A stretch of DNA of 64,000 nucleotides from an uncultured Methylococcaceae bacterium (GTDB lineage: Bacteria; Pseudomonadota; Gammaproteobacteria; Methylococcales; Methylomonadaceae). Below the pieces are notes generated by a model. That model had not been told where the DNA came from. It saw nothing but the letters and a program-made list of their open reading frames with translations, and did no database searches. A program made the position numbers and the translations under genes. The stretch spans positions 30,847 to 94,846 of the forward strand of contig CAJADF010000089.1 of the NCBI GenBank assembly GCA_903938485.1, given 5' to 3'. This document shows, in pieces, positions 51,090 through 62,457 of this stretch; position 1 is the stretch's first letter, and every line of letters begins with the position of its first letter.

Positions 51090-52544
51090 TTAGAGAAGCA
51101 CAACATCATATTGTTCCTGATTATATTGTGCTTCAACTCTAAATTTAATTTGTACGCCCAAGAAAATTTCTAGCTCAGCCAACATATCAGCTTCTTCATC
51201 TAACAACATTTCAACTACTTCATTAGATGCCAGCACTAACAAGGTTTGCACTTTATAAAGCCTTACCTCACGAATAATCTCCCTAAAAATCTCTAAACAC
51301 ATAGACTCAGGGGTTTTTAACACACCACGCCCCCCACAAGCACTACAAGGTTCACAAAGAATATGTTGTAAACTTTCTCTTGTTCTCTTGCGGGTCATTT
51401 CAACTAAGCCCAATACAGAGACTTCCGTAATTTTAGTCTTGGCGCGATCTTTTTCAAGATTTCGCTCTAAAGCCTGCAGCACTAATTTTTTATGATCCTC
51501 ACTTTTCATATCGATAAAATCGATGATGATAATACCACCCAAATTACGGAGTCTTAATTGTCTCGCAATAGTTTGAGCGGCTTCTAAATTTGTTTTAAAG
51601 ATAGTTTCCTCAAGATTACGTCCCCCCACATAACCGCCAGTATTCACATCAACGGTGGTCATTGCTTCAGTTTGATCAAAAATCAAATAACCGCCAGATT
51701 TTAATTTAACCTTACGATCCAATGCTTTCTTAATCTCATCTTCGACACTATAAATATCAAAAACGGGACATTCACCCGAATAATGTTCAATAACAGGCAC
51801 AATTTCCGGTACAAATACCTCAGCAAAATCCAGTAAACTGTTATAAGTCTCTCTAGAATCTACCCTAACTCTATCTAAACTTTCTTTATATAAATCCCTG
51901 AGGGTTCTTATACTTAAAGGTAAATCTTTATGGATAAATTGCTTGGACTTAGCCAAAACAATTTTCTTTAGAATGGACTCCCATAACTTCAACAAAAAAG
52001 TCATATCGGCTACAAGAACCGCTTCTGGCACACATTCAGCAGCGGTTCTAGCGATAAACCCACCACAGTTATTTTCAAGCCTAAAGCCATCTAGACACGC
52101 TCTTAATCGTAATCGTTCTGCATCAATTTCGATACGCTGAGATACACCTGAACTATTTGAATAAGGCATATAAACTTGATAACGTGAAGGAATAGATATT
52201 TCTGTGGTTAATCTAGCTCCCTTACTACCTAAAGGATCCTTAACCACCTGCACAACAAGATACTGACCTTCTCGAAGATAATGCTCAATTTGATCAGACG
52301 CTTTTTCTTCAATATCTTTTGCGCATAAATCAGAAATATGAATAAATGCGGCCTTGGGCAAACCAATATCAACAAACGCTGCTTGCATACCTGGCAATAC
52401 TCGACAGACTTCACCTTTGTAAATATTACCAACTAAGCCACGCTCACGTGTTCTTTCTATAATGAGTTCTTGTAGCACTCCATTTTCAATGACCGCAACT
52501 CGCGTTTCAGGTGGCGTTACATTGATTAAAATCTCTTCACTCAT
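51090..52544 (-). CDS. rng: Ribonuclease G
   Basis: 484 aa; S1-like start 'RGLVGNIYKGEVCRVLPGMQAAFVDIG', 'FDQTEAMTTVDVNTGGYVG', zinc link 'CEPCSACGGRG'. Confidence 0.96.
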   Translation of the reverse strand: MSEEILINVTPPETRVAVIENGVLQELIIERTRERGLVGNIYKGEVCRVLPGMQAAFVDIGLPKAAFIHISDLCAKDIEEKASDQIEHYLREGQYLVVQVVKDPLGSKGARLTTEISIPSRYQVYMPYSNSSGVSQRIEIDAERLRLRACLDGFRLENNCGGFIARTAAECVPEAVLVADMTFLLKLWESILKKIVLAKSKQFIHKDLPLSIRTLRDLYKESLDRVRVDSRETYNSLLDFAEVFVPEIVPVIEHYSGECPVFDIYSVEDEIKKALDRKVKLKSGGYLIFDQTEAMTTVDVNTGGYVGGRNLEETIFKTNLEAAQTIARQLRLRNLGGIIIIDFIDMKSEDHKKLVLQALERNLEKDRAKTKITEVSVLGLVEMTRKRTRESLQHILCEPCSACGGRGVLKTPESMCLEIFREIIREVRLYKVQTLLVLASNEVVEMLLDEEADMLAELEIFLGVQIKFRVEAQYNQEQYDVVLL

Positions 52545-53116
52545 TTTATTAACTCTATTCCTTGTTTAGATAATAACTGGGCTGTTTCAAACAATGGTAA
52601 ACCAACCACACCTGAAAAACTACCTACAATTGACTGCACGAATAATCCACCTAAGCCCTGAATGGCATAACTACCCGCTTTATCCAAAGGCTCACCCGTT
52701 TGCCAATAATTCAAAATCTCTTGTATTGATAAAACTCTAAAGGTAACTTCAGTAATGCTGGTCGCTTCAAAATGCTCACGCCCTCTTAACGAAACAGCAG
52801 TAATTACTTGATGTGTTTTACCTGATAATTGAGTTAACATTGCCAAAGCATCTGCTTCATCTTTTGGCTTACCCATAATCTTATTACCAAAAATCACAGA
52901 GGTATCTGCTGCCAACACCGGCAAACTAGAATTAAGTTGCATCTGACACAACGCAGACTTTTCTGCCGCCACTCTTTGAACATAAACAAGAGGGGATTCA
53001 TTGAGTAAAGGTGTCTCATCCAAATCAACCGCATGGACTTGATAACAAACCTTTATTTGATCAAGAAGCTCTCTTCGGCGAGGAGAGGCAGATGCAAGAA
53101 TAATTTGACGAGTCAT
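52541..53116 (-). CDS. maf: Maf family nucleotide pyrophosphatase
   Basis: 191 aa; 'ILASASPRRRELLDQI', 'VLAADTSVIFGNKIMGKPKD'. Confidence 0.95.
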   Translation of the reverse strand: MTRQIILASASPRRRELLDQIKVCYQVHAVDLDETPLLNESPLVYVQRVAAEKSALCQMQLNSSLPVLAADTSVIFGNKIMGKPKDEADALAMLTQLSGKTHQVITAVSLRGREHFEATSITEVTFRVLSIQEILNYWQTGEPLDKAGSYAIQGLGGLFVQSIVGSFSGVVGLPLFETAQLLSKQGIELIK

Positions 53117-53583
53117 TAACGATGATAAGGATGATTATGAAGAATACTCCAAGCGCGATACAATTGCTCAGCAACCACAATACGTACCAAGGGATGTGGA
53201 AATGTCAATTTAGACAAACTCCAAGACTCGCGCGCTAATTGTTTAGCAGACTCCGCCAAGCCTTCAGGCCCACCTACCAATAAAGCTACATTTTGACCGC
53301 TCTCTAACCAGCGCTGCATGGCTAGTGATAATTCAGGCGTAGTCCATGGTTTACCAGGAATATCTAGAGTCACAATATGTGAACCTTGCGGAATGGCGGC
53401 TAACATCCGTTCACCCTCTTCCCTGACAATACGTGCTACATCACTGTTCTTAGTTCTTTTACCCGGAGCCACTTCTTTAAGAACCAACTCACACTCACGC
53501 GGCATCCGTTTTGCATATTCATCATAACCCTGCTCTACCCAGCTAGGCATACGATTACCAACGGTAATTAAATTTATTTGCAT
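53116..53583 (-). CDS. rlmH: 23S rRNA (pseudouridine1915-N3)-methyltransferase RlmH
   Basis: '[28 protein letters not shown]', 'LLVGGPEGL'; likely start 53583 rather than 53610. Confidence 0.95.
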   Translation of the reverse strand: MQINLITVGNRMPSWVEQGYDEYAKRMPRECELVLKEVAPGKRTKNSDVARIVREEGERMLAAIPQGSHIVTLDIPGKPWTTPELSLAMQRWLESGQNVALLVGGPEGLAESAKQLARESWSLSKLTFPHPLVRIVVAEQLYRAWSILHNHPYHR

Positions 53584-53666
53584 ACAGAGTAAATACCGGT
53601 AAGAAAGCATTGTCCGACTATATTATGCATTTTAAAGTTCCATAAACTTTTCATAGCATAAACAAT

Positions 53667-53703
53667 AAAAAGCCCGCTAAGTTTACTAACTCGCGGGCTT
53701 TTT
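53667..53703 (-). terminator. Intrinsic terminator downstream of panD
   Basis: AAAAAGCCCGC...GCGGGCTTTTT. Confidence 0.8.
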
Positions 53704-53721
53704 CTAAGAAACTTTTAAAAA

Positions 53722-54105
53722 TTAACCAGCTGCTTGCACAGGTATAGAAGAAGCAGAACGCACAATTTCATTTTTGTCATTAAAATAAACCAACTTTGGT
53801 TTATGTTGCTCTGCTTCTTGCGCATCAAGAATAGTATAAGCACAGACAATAATCAAATCACCTGGGCACGCCAAACGTGCAGCAGCCCCATTAACCGAAA
53901 ACACCCCTGAACCATTTTCTGCACGAATAGCATACGTGGTAAAACGCTCGCCGTTATTAATGTTATAGATCTGGATTTGCTCGTATTCTTTTATGCCTGC
54001 TAGATCAAGAATAGTGCCATCAATTGCACAAGATCCCTCATAACCCAACTCTGAACGCGTCACGGTGGCTCGATGTAACTTCGCTTTAAGCATCGTAATT
54101 TGCAT
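53722..54105 (-). CDS. panD: Aspartate 1-decarboxylase
   Basis: 127 aa; '[34 protein letters not shown]'. Confidence 0.97.
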   Translation of the reverse strand: MQITMLKAKLHRATVTRSELGYEGSCAIDGTILDLAGIKEYEQIQIYNINNGERFTTYAIRAENGSGVFSVNGAAARLACPGDLIIVCAYTILDAQEAEQHKPKLVYFNDKNEIVRSASSIPVQAAG

Positions 54106-54391
54106 AATAAAACACTATAAATACGTTTGAAAACCGGTCATTATCCATTAAATGAAAGCGTCCATCAACTATTTAGATACTAAGATCTTTCCAACAAAAG
54201 AAATCACGCTCTTTAGCTATATTATGAAAGCTCAGTTTACAAGAAAAGCCCCTTATATAAAAGACTTAAGTATCCAACTAAAATAGATCGCTCACGCCGA
54301 TTGATAATAAGAAAATATATGACAAGCAATAAAATAAAAACAGTCTATTTAAATAACATTATGAAGACTACTATAGTCATTTTAGCTTTGT

Positions 54392-55240
54392 TCAAATGAC
54401 CTTAGAAAAACAAAGATTATCTATTAATCTAGTTTTTCCTAATTTAGCAGCAACCAAAACAACTAATTCAATATCTTTTGAGGTAGCAGGACTTAAATCC
54501 TGACTTCGGCAAATACTTAAGTAATCGGGCTTAAAGCCATAAAACTCTAATTTTTTTATAGCTTGTTGCTCTATTTCAGTTATATTAAGTTCGCCTTGTA
54601 AAATAGCAGCCTTTGCGGCACATAAAACCTTATAAAGCTCTGGTGCCAATTGTTTTTCTAGGTCGGTTAAATAGCCATTCCTTGAACTCAAGGCTAAACC
54701 ACTCGCTTCCCTTACCGTATCTACGGAAATTATTTCAACGGGGATATTTAAATCCTGGACCATCGATTTGATAACAGTTAATTGTTGAAAATCTTTCAAA
54801 CCAAATAAAGCCTTATCAGGCTGAACAATATTAAACAATTTACAGACCACAGTTGCTACTCCACTAAAATGTCCAGGTCTGAAAGCACCACAATAACGTT
54901 CAGAAAGCCCATTCACAGTAATAGAAGTTGCTGCATTAGGACTATATATATCTTCCACAGCAGGCAAAAATAAAGCATCAACACCCACAACCTCTAATTG
55001 TGATTGGTCAGCCTGCTCTGTCCGCGGATAAGTTAAAAAATCCTCGCCCTCGCCAAACTGAGTCGGATTAACAAAAATACTAACCACAACTCTATCGGCA
55101 CAGATTTTCGCCTTATTAACTAAATCGATATGTCCGGCGTGCAAATTGCCCATGGTTGGAACAAAAGCAATACTTTCACCACTTCTTCGCCATGCTTTAA
55201 TCAAAGCACGTAAGTCAGAAACCGTATTAATAATTTGCAT
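54392..55240 (-). CDS. panC: Pantoate-beta-alanine ligase
   Basis: 282 aa; 'VPTMGNLHAGHIDLV', 'SVFVNPTQFG'-like 'SIFVNPTQFGEGEDF'. Confidence 0.97.
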   Translation of the reverse strand: MQIINTVSDLRALIKAWRRSGESIAFVPTMGNLHAGHIDLVNKAKICADRVVVSIFVNPTQFGEGEDFLTYPRTEQADQSQLEVVGVDALFLPAVEDIYSPNAATSITVNGLSERYCGAFRPGHFSGVATVVCKLFNIVQPDKALFGLKDFQQLTVIKSMVQDLNIPVEIISVDTVREASGLALSSRNGYLTDLEKQLAPELYKVLCAAKAAILQGELNITEIEQQAIKKLEFYGFKPDYLSICRSQDLSPATSKDIELVVLVAAKLGKTRLIDNLCFSKVI

Positions 55241-55245
55241 AACGT

Positions 55246-56061
55246 TTAAAAAGTATGTTCTATACTCGGAAATTGCTGGGCTTTAACCGCCTGGTGATAA
55301 GCAAAGACCGCATCAAAAATGGAATCGGCACCCTTCATAAAGTTTTTTGAAAAACGCGGACGTTTACAGACACCAATATCTAACATGTCATAAAGCACTA
55401 ATACTTGACCATCACATTCAACACCCGCACCAATACCAATCACCGGAATACTTAATTCCGCAGTAATTTCCTGAGCAAGCTCAGTTGGAATGCATTCCAA
55501 AACCAGTAAACTCGCACCTGCCTCTTGTAATTTTAGCGCATCAGATTTTATTTTAGCCGACTCACCGGGGGCTTTTCCTTGCACTTTATAACGACCTAAT
55601 TGATTAATTGACTGCGGTAATAAACCCAGATGCGCACAAACTGGCACGCCTAAATTAACTAAAAATCGCACAACTTCAAAATGTGGCCCTTCCAACTTTA
55701 CCATTTGTGCCCCGCCCACCTGCATTAATTGAGCGGCATTTTCTGCGGCGACAATCGGTGTCGTATAAGTCATAAAGGGCAAATCCGCTATTAGAAAAGC
55801 TCTTTTTCTAGCTTGAGTTACACAACGACTATGATAAATCATATCATTAATGGTTACAGGCAAAGTCGTATCATGTCCTTGCATCACCATACCTAATGAA
55901 TCACCCACCAACATCACATCGATACCAGCAGCGTCAATCAATGCACTAAAACTTGCATCATAAGCAGTTAAGCAAGATATTTTTTCACCTACTTGCTTCA
56001 TTGCAACTAGGTCATTTATTGTTAACAATGATGGAGTTAATTCGTGATTTAAATAAGTCAT
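55246..56061 (-). CDS. panB: 3-methyl-2-oxobutanoate hydroxymethyltransferase
   Basis: 'KISCLTAYDASFSALIDAAGIDVMLVGDSLGMVMQGHDTTLPVT'; likely ATG at 56061, ORF track start 56085. Confidence 0.96.
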   Translation of the reverse strand: MTYLNHELTPSLLTINDLVAMKQVGEKISCLTAYDASFSALIDAAGIDVMLVGDSLGMVMQGHDTTLPVTINDMIYHSRCVTQARKRAFLIADLPFMTYTTPIVAAENAAQLMQVGGAQMVKLEGPHFEVVRFLVNLGVPVCAHLGLLPQSINQLGRYKVQGKAPGESAKIKSDALKLQEAGASLLVLECIPTELAQEITAELSIPVIGIGAGVECDGQVLVLYDMLDIGVCKRPRFSKNFMKGADSIFDAVFAYHQAVKAQQFPSIEHTF

Positions 56062-56062
56062 A

Positions 56063-56566
56063 TCAATTAAGCAACTTAAGACCATCTAAAGGACATTTAG
56101 ATACCAAATCTGCTAAAGCACCTTTAGTGGGGATTAATAAATTTGGGGCTATTTCATGCAACGGATATAAAACAAAAGCCCTCTCATCTATACCAATATG
56201 CGGCACTTTTAAGTCCGGCAAATCTAGAACAGAATTTCCATATAATAAAATATCTAAATCTAACGTTCTTGCACCCCAACGCTCACCTTTTCTAACTCGA
56301 CCTTGCGCATTCTCTATGGATTGCAAACATCTCAACAACGTTAGAGGCTCTAAAGAAGTATTTATACCCATCACCGCATTAACATAATCTGGCTGATTTT
56401 GCGGGCCCATCGGTAAACTGTGATACAAACTAGAGAATGTAAACTCTTCAACTTTATTAAGCTGAGTAATGGCTAAACGCGCTGAATTGATTTGTGTAAT
56501 AGGATTTTCAAGATTACTGCCTAAGCCTATGTAAGCCGTTACAAGCTCACAAGAGATGTTATTCAT
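56063..56566 (-). CDS. folK: HPPK (6-hydroxymethyl-7,8-dihydropterin pyrophosphokinase)
   Basis: 167 aa; 'AYIGLGSNLENP', 'GERWGARTLDLDILLYG', 'VPHIGIDERAFVLYPLHEIAP'. Confidence 0.95.
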   Translation of the reverse strand: MNNISCELVTAYIGLGSNLENPITQINSARLAITQLNKVEEFTFSSLYHSLPMGPQNQPDYVNAVMGINTSLEPLTLLRCLQSIENAQGRVRKGERWGARTLDLDILLYGNSVLDLPDLKVPHIGIDERAFVLYPLHEIAPNLLIPTKGALADLVSKCPLDGLKLLN

Positions 56567-56617
56567 AATTATTCCGATTTGTTGATAGATAAAAACTAGT
56601 TTGATTAGCTTTTATCC

Positions 56618-57994
56618 TTAAGCATCGTTCCCTGGAGTGGTTTTTTTAACGCGAGGCCGATATCCTCTTTTTCGTGTAGACGCTTTCCCACCTGCTGCTT
56701 TACGAGGTGGCTGGGTCATTTTTCTTTGATCATTTTCACTGGCTTCTTGATATTTACCCCACCATTCAGCCAATTCCATATCAGCACCGCCAGTTTCTGC
56801 ACGCAACATTAAAAAATCATACCCTGCTCTAAATCTAGGATGCGTGATTAATCTACTTGGTTTTGAACCATATCGAGAATTGAACTTAGCTTGTAAACTC
56901 CAAACCTCTCGCATAGCCATGGTGATATGCCGAGGTAAAGCGGTACTTTTTACTTGTTGAGAAATTATTTCGTTAGCTGCATCTTGATAAGCCATATATT
57001 CAGGCACACCTCGCACTATTTTATCTCTGGCTCTGATTTGCACCGGCTCCCATAAAAAAGCCGCAAATAAGAAATATGCAGTTACCGTTTTACCATCTGC
57101 AATTCTGTTATCTGAATTCTCTAAAGCCTTAATCAGTAACTGCCGAGGAAAACCAGCGTCTTCTTCAGCCAAACTAAGTTCAGTAACAGGAAACAATACC
57201 TTAAATAAACCATAATGCCTGAGCATCTCAAAAGTTTGCAAACCATAACCAGACAAAAATAGTTTTAGTGTTTCGTCATACAATCTAGCAGAAGGGATGC
57301 TAGACAATAAATCAGCCACTTCATGCATGGCTTGCTGACACTTCATATCAATATTAAAACCCAATTTAACCGCGAAACGCACAGCACGCAACATACGCAC
57401 AGGATCTTCACGAAAACGAGTTTCAGGATCTCCAATTAATTTTAATTCAGCCGCCTTATGATCTTCCATTCCATGAACATAATCTACGACAGAAAAATCT
57501 TTGATATTGTAGTAAAGCGCGTTTACAGTAAAATCACGACGCCATACATCTTCTTCAATAGTGCCATAAACATTGTCTCTTAATAATCGCCCTTCATTAT
57601 TAAGCACCTGTTTTTCATCATTTTTTGATTCAGCAGCACCTCTAAAAGTTGCCACCTCAATCACTTCTCTACCAAAATGCACATGAGCTAATCGAAAACG
57701 TCGACCAATCAAACGACAATTCCGAAACACCTTTTTAATTTCTTCTGGGTCAGCATTAGTGACGACATCAAAATCTTTCGGTTCACGTCCCAGCAACAAA
57801 TCGCGCACACAACCGCCCACAAGATAAGCGCTATAGCCTTCTTTCTGTAGTTTGTAGAGCACTTTCAGCGCATTTTCACTAATTTGAGATCGCGAAATAT
57901 TATGTTCAGATCGCGAATAAACTCTAACTATATCCGAAACTGATTCAGCATCTTTCTTAGCTGGGCTGATGAGTTTTTTGAAGAATTTTAAAAT
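56618..57994 (-). CDS. pcnB: Poly(A) polymerase I, predicted AUU start at 57994
   Basis: Core 'YSAYLVGGCVRDLLLGREPKDFDVVTNA'; the reading frame extends 44 codons upstream of the 57862 GTG, encoding '(M)LKFFKKLISPAKKDAESVSDIVRVYSRSEHNISRSQISENALK' with no ATG/GTG/TTG; AGGG lies 8 nt before the ATT codon. Confidence 0.88.
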   Translation of the reverse strand: MLKFFKKLISPAKKDAESVSDIVRVYSRSEHNISRSQISENALKVLYKLQKEGYSAYLVGGCVRDLLLGREPKDFDVVTNADPEEIKKVFRNCRLIGRRFRLAHVHFGREVIEVATFRGAAESKNDEKQVLNNEGRLLRDNVYGTIEEDVWRRDFTVNALYYNIKDFSVVDYVHGMEDHKAAELKLIGDPETRFREDPVRMLRAVRFAVKLGFNIDMKCQQAMHEVADLLSSIPSARLYDETLKLFLSGYGLQTFEMLRHYGLFKVLFPVTELSLAEEDAGFPRQLLIKALENSDNRIADGKTVTAYFLFAAFLWEPVQIRARDKIVRGVPEYMAYQDAANEIISQQVKSTALPRHITMAMREVWSLQAKFNSRYGSKPSRLITHPRFRAGYDFLMLRAETGGADMELAEWWGKYQEASENDQRKMTQPPRKAAGGKASTRKRGYRPRVKKTTPGNDA

Positions 57995-58218
57995 CGTTTT
58001 AACCCTAATTATTGTGTTTATATATTAATGATAACATTTGACAACATTGTATCCGATAATCAATCTTCTTTTTGTTACATTAGTCTTTTTATTATAGTAA
58101 AATCTCGCAACTGATTTTTAGAAAAATGTCGATTCATTTTAGATTTGTCCAAAGATCAGACAACCATTTATTAAATGTTCGCACCACACGATTGCGTAAT
58201 TAACGGGAATGTATTGTT

Positions 58219-58398
58219 ATGTTCAAAAATATTCTTAATGGCCTTATTGACCATCCTATACTAACCAGCATTTTTATCGCTGATTTTGGCATTCTTCTTT
58301 TCCATAGACCGCCTTTCTTTTTTTCCTTGTTAATGCTGGGTGCTTTAATGGGGATGTGTATGTATTTTGGCCAAAAACTTGCGCTTTTTAAAATTTAA
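58219..58398 (+). CDS. Small hydrophobic protein (59 aa), unknown function
   Basis: MFKNILNGLIDHPILTSIFIADFGILLFHRPPFFFSLLMLGALMGMCMYFGQKLALFKI*; stop abuts the RDD-protein TTG start. Confidence 0.55.
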   Translation: MFKNILNGLIDHPILTSIFIADFGILLFHRPPFFFSLLMLGALMGMCMYFGQKLALFKI

Positions 58399-58863
58399 TT
58401 GGTAGAGCAGACCAAACTCCCAATAGAACCAGGTAGAGACATCACCGTTTCACCTGGTTTTTTTCGCCGATTAGCGGCACAATTTTACGATATAGTCCTA
58501 CTGATTGCCATACTATTGGTTGCTAATGGCGTACTTCTCCTTTTTACTGATATAGAAACTCTCAAGAATTACGCTCTTCTCCATCGAGTTTATTTGGTCA
58601 GCATTTGTTTTTTATTTTACGGGTGGTTTTGGACGCACGGCGGACAAACACTTGGCCTTCGCGCATGGAAAATCAAAGTATTGACTCTTGATCAAAAACC
58701 GATAAGTTGGTATCAGGCGTCATTACGCTTTATAACAGCCATACTCTCTTGGACTGTTTTTTTGGGGCTAGGTTTTATCTGGGTTTTATTCAATAAAAAC
58801 AAACTGAGTTGGCATGATCAATTGTCTAAAACAGCATTGTTTTCAGTGCCATCCCAAAAATAG
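58399..58863 (+). CDS. RDD family membrane protein
   Basis: 154 aa; 'FFRRLAAQFYDIVLLIAILLV', 'GGQTLGLRAWKIKVL', 'SWHDQLSKT'. Confidence 0.88.
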   Translation: MVEQTKLPIEPGRDITVSPGFFRRLAAQFYDIVLLIAILLVANGVLLLFTDIETLKNYALLHRVYLVSICFLFYGWFWTHGGQTLGLRAWKIKVLTLDQKPISWYQASLRFITAILSWTVFLGLGFIWVLFNKNKLSWHDQLSKTALFSVPSQK

Positions 58864-58935
58864 CTAATAGTGTCAACATCTGTAATGACATGTTTATAAA
58901 TCATCAAACTCTCTGATCACTCAATTAATACTACC

Positions 58936-60975
58936 ATGACCAATCCACTATTAATCAGCCAAGAACTCCCTGCGTTTTCAGCCATAAAACCAGAACACAT
59001 TGAACCGGCGATTAGCCAATTATTGGATGAGGCACGCAGCGTTGTTAAAGCATGCTTAGAGGCTACCGCTGACTATACTTGGGAAAACTTAGTTGAACCA
59101 ATTGAGAATATAGAAGACAAGCTGAATAAAGCCTGGTCACCGGTGAGCCATCTTAATTCTGTCGCCAATAGTGATGAATTACGTCTAGCCTATAACGCTT
59201 GCTTACCTAAGTTGAGTGAATATGGCACTGAGATGGGTCAAAATGAAGATCTATGCAAAGCGTATCATGTGATAGCAAATAGCCCTAACTTTGCTAACTT
59301 AGACAAAGCACAACAAAAAATTATTCATAACGCCCTAAGAGACTTCAAACTTTCAGGCATTGATTTAGACACTGCTAAAAAACAACGTTATAAAGAAATT
59401 AGCCAAGAACTGTCACGCTTAGCCAGCAACTATGAAGAAAACTTACTTGATGCGACTAACGCATGGAGTAAACACATCACGGATATTTCTGAATTAAAAG
59501 GTTTACCCGAATCGGCACTAGCCCAGGCAAAACAAGCCGCCGAACAACAAGAGAAAGCCGGCTGGTTGATCAGCTTACAATTCCCGTCTTTTCAAGCGGT
59601 AATTACCTACGCCGATAATCGTGATTTAAGACGCGAGCATTATGAAGCCTATGTCACTCGTGCTTCTGAGCAGGGCCCACAAAATCCGCAATGGGATAAT
59701 ACCCAAAACATGGAAGACATCTTAGCTTTACGCCATGAAAAAGCCCAACTATTAGGTTTTAATAATTATGCCGAGCTATCTTTAGCAACCAAAATGGCCG
59801 AAAAGCCTAGTGATGTCACCAGCTTCCTTGAAGATTTAGCCAAAAAGTCTCTGCCACAAGCTCAAAAAGACTTAGCTGAATTGCGTGAGTTTGCAAAACA
59901 AGAACACGGTATTGAAGATTTGCAGTCTTGGGATTTAGGCTACTATTCAGAAAAAATGCGCCAGCATTATTACCAACTATCACAAGAAGAAGTGAAAGCC
60001 TACTTCCCTGCGACAAAAGTATTACCTGGTCTATTTGCAGTAGTTGAAAAGCTCTATGGTCTACAAATTACTCAAATTACTGACTTTGATACTTGGCATC
60101 CTGATGTAAGTTTTTATCAAATTAACGATGCCGCCGGCAATGTACGCGGCAAATTCTATTTTGACTTATATGCCCGTGCCAAAAAACGCGGTGGCGCTTG
60201 GATGGATGACTGTGTCGGTCGTAAAAAATCCGACCATAACCTGCAAATTCCAGTCGCTTATTTAACCTGCAACTTTACTCCACCCACTAGCACAGAGCCG
60301 TCTTTATTGACGCATGATGATGTAACCACTTTATTCCATGAATTTGGCCATGGCTTACAACACATGATGACGCAAGTTGATCATCTAGGTGTTTCAGGCA
60401 TTAATGGCGTGGAATGGGATGCGGTTGAATTACCTAGCCAATTTATGGAAAACTGGTGCTGGGAAAAAGAAGCCCTAGCGCTTATTTCAGGTCATTATCA
60501 AACTGGCGAAGTCTTACCAGAAGCCCTTTTCAATAAAATGCTAGCCGCTAAAAACTTTCAAGCGGGCATGATGATGGTCAGACAACTGGAATTTAGTTTA
60601 TTTGATTTCAAAATACATCAAAACTACGACCCAGAAAAAGGCGGGCGTATCTACGAAACCTTACAGCAAGTCAGAAGCCAAGTATCTGTCGTTAAGCCAC
60701 CTGAATTTAATCGCTTTGCCCATAGCTTCTCGCATATCTTTGCAGGTGGTTATGCCGCAGGCTATTACAGCTACAAATGGGCGGAAGTCTTATCAAGTGA
60801 TGCCTTTTCTTTATTCGAAGAAAAAGGTATTTTTGATGAAACCACAGGTAAAGCCTTCTTAACTAACATTTTAGAAACTGGCGGCACCGAAGATGCGATG
60901 GAATTATTTATTAAATTCCGCGGCCGTAAACCCACTATAGATGCGTTACTTAGACACAATGGCATTGCGGCATGA
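58936..60975 (+). CDS. prlC: Oligopeptidase A (M3 metallopeptidase)
   Basis: 679 aa; '[17 protein letters not shown]' HEFGH zinc site. Confidence 0.97.
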   Translation: MTNPLLISQELPAFSAIKPEHIEPAISQLLDEARSVVKACLEATADYTWENLVEPIENIEDKLNKAWSPVSHLNSVANSDELRLAYNACLPKLSEYGTEMGQNEDLCKAYHVIANSPNFANLDKAQQKIIHNALRDFKLSGIDLDTAKKQRYKEISQELSRLASNYEENLLDATNAWSKHITDISELKGLPESALAQAKQAAEQQEKAGWLISLQFPSFQAVITYADNRDLRREHYEAYVTRASEQGPQNPQWDNTQNMEDILALRHEKAQLLGFNNYAELSLATKMAEKPSDVTSFLEDLAKKSLPQAQKDLAELREFAKQEHGIEDLQSWDLGYYSEKMRQHYYQLSQEEVKAYFPATKVLPGLFAVVEKLYGLQITQITDFDTWHPDVSFYQINDAAGNVRGKFYFDLYARAKKRGGAWMDDCVGRKKSDHNLQIPVAYLTCNFTPPTSTEPSLLTHDDVTTLFHEFGHGLQHMMTQVDHLGVSGINGVEWDAVELPSQFMENWCWEKEALALISGHYQTGEVLPEALFNKMLAAKNFQAGMMMVRQLEFSLFDFKIHQNYDPEKGGRIYETLQQVRSQVSVVKPPEFNRFAHSFSHIFAGGYAAGYYSYKWAEVLSSDAFSLFEEKGIFDETTGKAFLTNILETGGTEDAMELFIKFRGRKPTIDALLRHNGIAA

Positions 60976-62432
60976 AATATAACGACCTGCGCGACTTTAT
61001 AAAACAACTCGAAAAACAAGGTGAACTAAAGCGTATTACTCTGCCTGTCGATCCCTATTTAGAAATGACAGAGATTTGTAACCGCACCTTAAAACAAGGT
61101 GGACCCGCCTTATTATTTGAAAATGCCACAGGGTATAACATACCGGTATTAGGCAATTTGTTTGGCACACCGCGTCGAGTTGCAATGGGTATGGGCGCAG
61201 AATCGGTTAACGAACTCCGTGGTATTGGGGAATTATTAGCCACTCTTAAAGAGCCTGAACCTCCTAAAGGCATGAAGGATGCGTGGGAGAAGTTCCCACT
61301 CTATAAACAAGTCTTAAATATGGCACCTAAATTAGTGTCATCCCCACCCTGTCAAGAGATCATTAGAGAGGGTGACGAAATTGATTTAAGTGTATTCCCT
61401 ATTCAAACTTGCTGGCCAGAAGACGCCGCACCTTTAATTACTTGGCCTTTAGTCATTACCAAAGGTCCTAATAAAGTAAGGCAAAACCTTGGCATCTATC
61501 GTATGCAAGTGATTGCCAAAAACAAAGTCATTATGCGTTGGTTAGCGCATCGTGGTGGCGCTTTAGATTTTAAAGAATTCCAAGCCGCCAACCCCGGCAA
61601 ACCTTTTCCAGTTTCTGTGGCCTTAGGTGCTGATCCAGCGACTATTTTAGCCGCAGTCACACCTGTACCTGATTCCTTATCGGAATATGCTTTTGCTGGC
61701 TTATTAAGAGGGAGTAAAACAGAAGTCGCCAAATCTATCATTAATGATTTGCAAGTACCGGCTAGTGCAGAAATCGTCTTAGAAGGCTTTATTTACCCAG
61801 ATGAGTTTGCTGCAGAAGGACCTTATGGTGACCATACTGGTTATTACAATGAAGTAGCAGACTTTCCGGTGTTTACGATTGAAAGAATCACCCAACGCCA
61901 AGCCCCTATTTATCACAGTACTTTTACGGGCAGACCGCCCGATGAACCGGCTATTTTAGGTGTCGCGTTAAACGAAGTCTTCGTCCCTATATTACAAAAG
62001 CAATTTCCTGAAATTGTGGACTTCTATTTACCGCCAGAAGGCTGTTCCTATCGCATGGCAGTCATCAGTATGAAAAAACAATACGCGGGGCATGCAAAAC
62101 GCGTCATGTTAGGCACCTGGTCTTTCTTACGCCAATTCATGTATACCAAATTTGTCATAGTGGTTGATGATGATGTAAATGTGCGCGATTGGCAGGATGT
62201 GATATGGGCCATGACGACCCGTATGGATCCGGCCAGAGACTTAACGATCTTAGAAAACACACCCATCGATTATTTAGACTTTGCGTCTCCGGTATCAGGT
62301 TTAGGTTCTAAAGTCGGCTTTGATGCAACTAACAAATGGCCAGGCGAAACTAATCGAGAATGGGGTAGAACCATCGTCATGTCCCCTGATATCATTAAGA
62401 AAGTCGACGAAATGTGGGACAAGCTGTTTTAA
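60972..62432 (+). CDS. ubiD: 4-hydroxy-3-polyprenylbenzoate decarboxylase UbiD
   Basis: 486 aa; '[22 protein letters not shown]', '[12 protein letters not shown]'; ATGA overlap with prlC. Confidence 0.97.
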   Translation: MKYNDLRDFIKQLEKQGELKRITLPVDPYLEMTEICNRTLKQGGPALLFENATGYNIPVLGNLFGTPRRVAMGMGAESVNELRGIGELLATLKEPEPPKGMKDAWEKFPLYKQVLNMAPKLVSSPPCQEIIREGDEIDLSVFPIQTCWPEDAAPLITWPLVITKGPNKVRQNLGIYRMQVIAKNKVIMRWLAHRGGALDFKEFQAANPGKPFPVSVALGADPATILAAVTPVPDSLSEYAFAGLLRGSKTEVAKSIINDLQVPASAEIVLEGFIYPDEFAAEGPYGDHTGYYNEVADFPVFTIERITQRQAPIYHSTFTGRPPDEPAILGVALNEVFVPILQKQFPEIVDFYLPPEGCSYRMAVISMKKQYAGHAKRVMLGTWSFLRQFMYTKFVIVVDDDVNVRDWQDVIWAMTTRMDPARDLTILENTPIDYLDFASPVSGLGSKVGFDATNKWPGETNREWGRTIVMSPDIIKKVDEMWDKLF

Positions 62433-62457
62433 TTGATAAACCTGGGGACATTAAACG

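Noticed and set aside
54106-54391. panD-panC intergenic region as a possible ncRNA
   Set aside because: AT-rich with no convincing stem or terminator; nothing supportable
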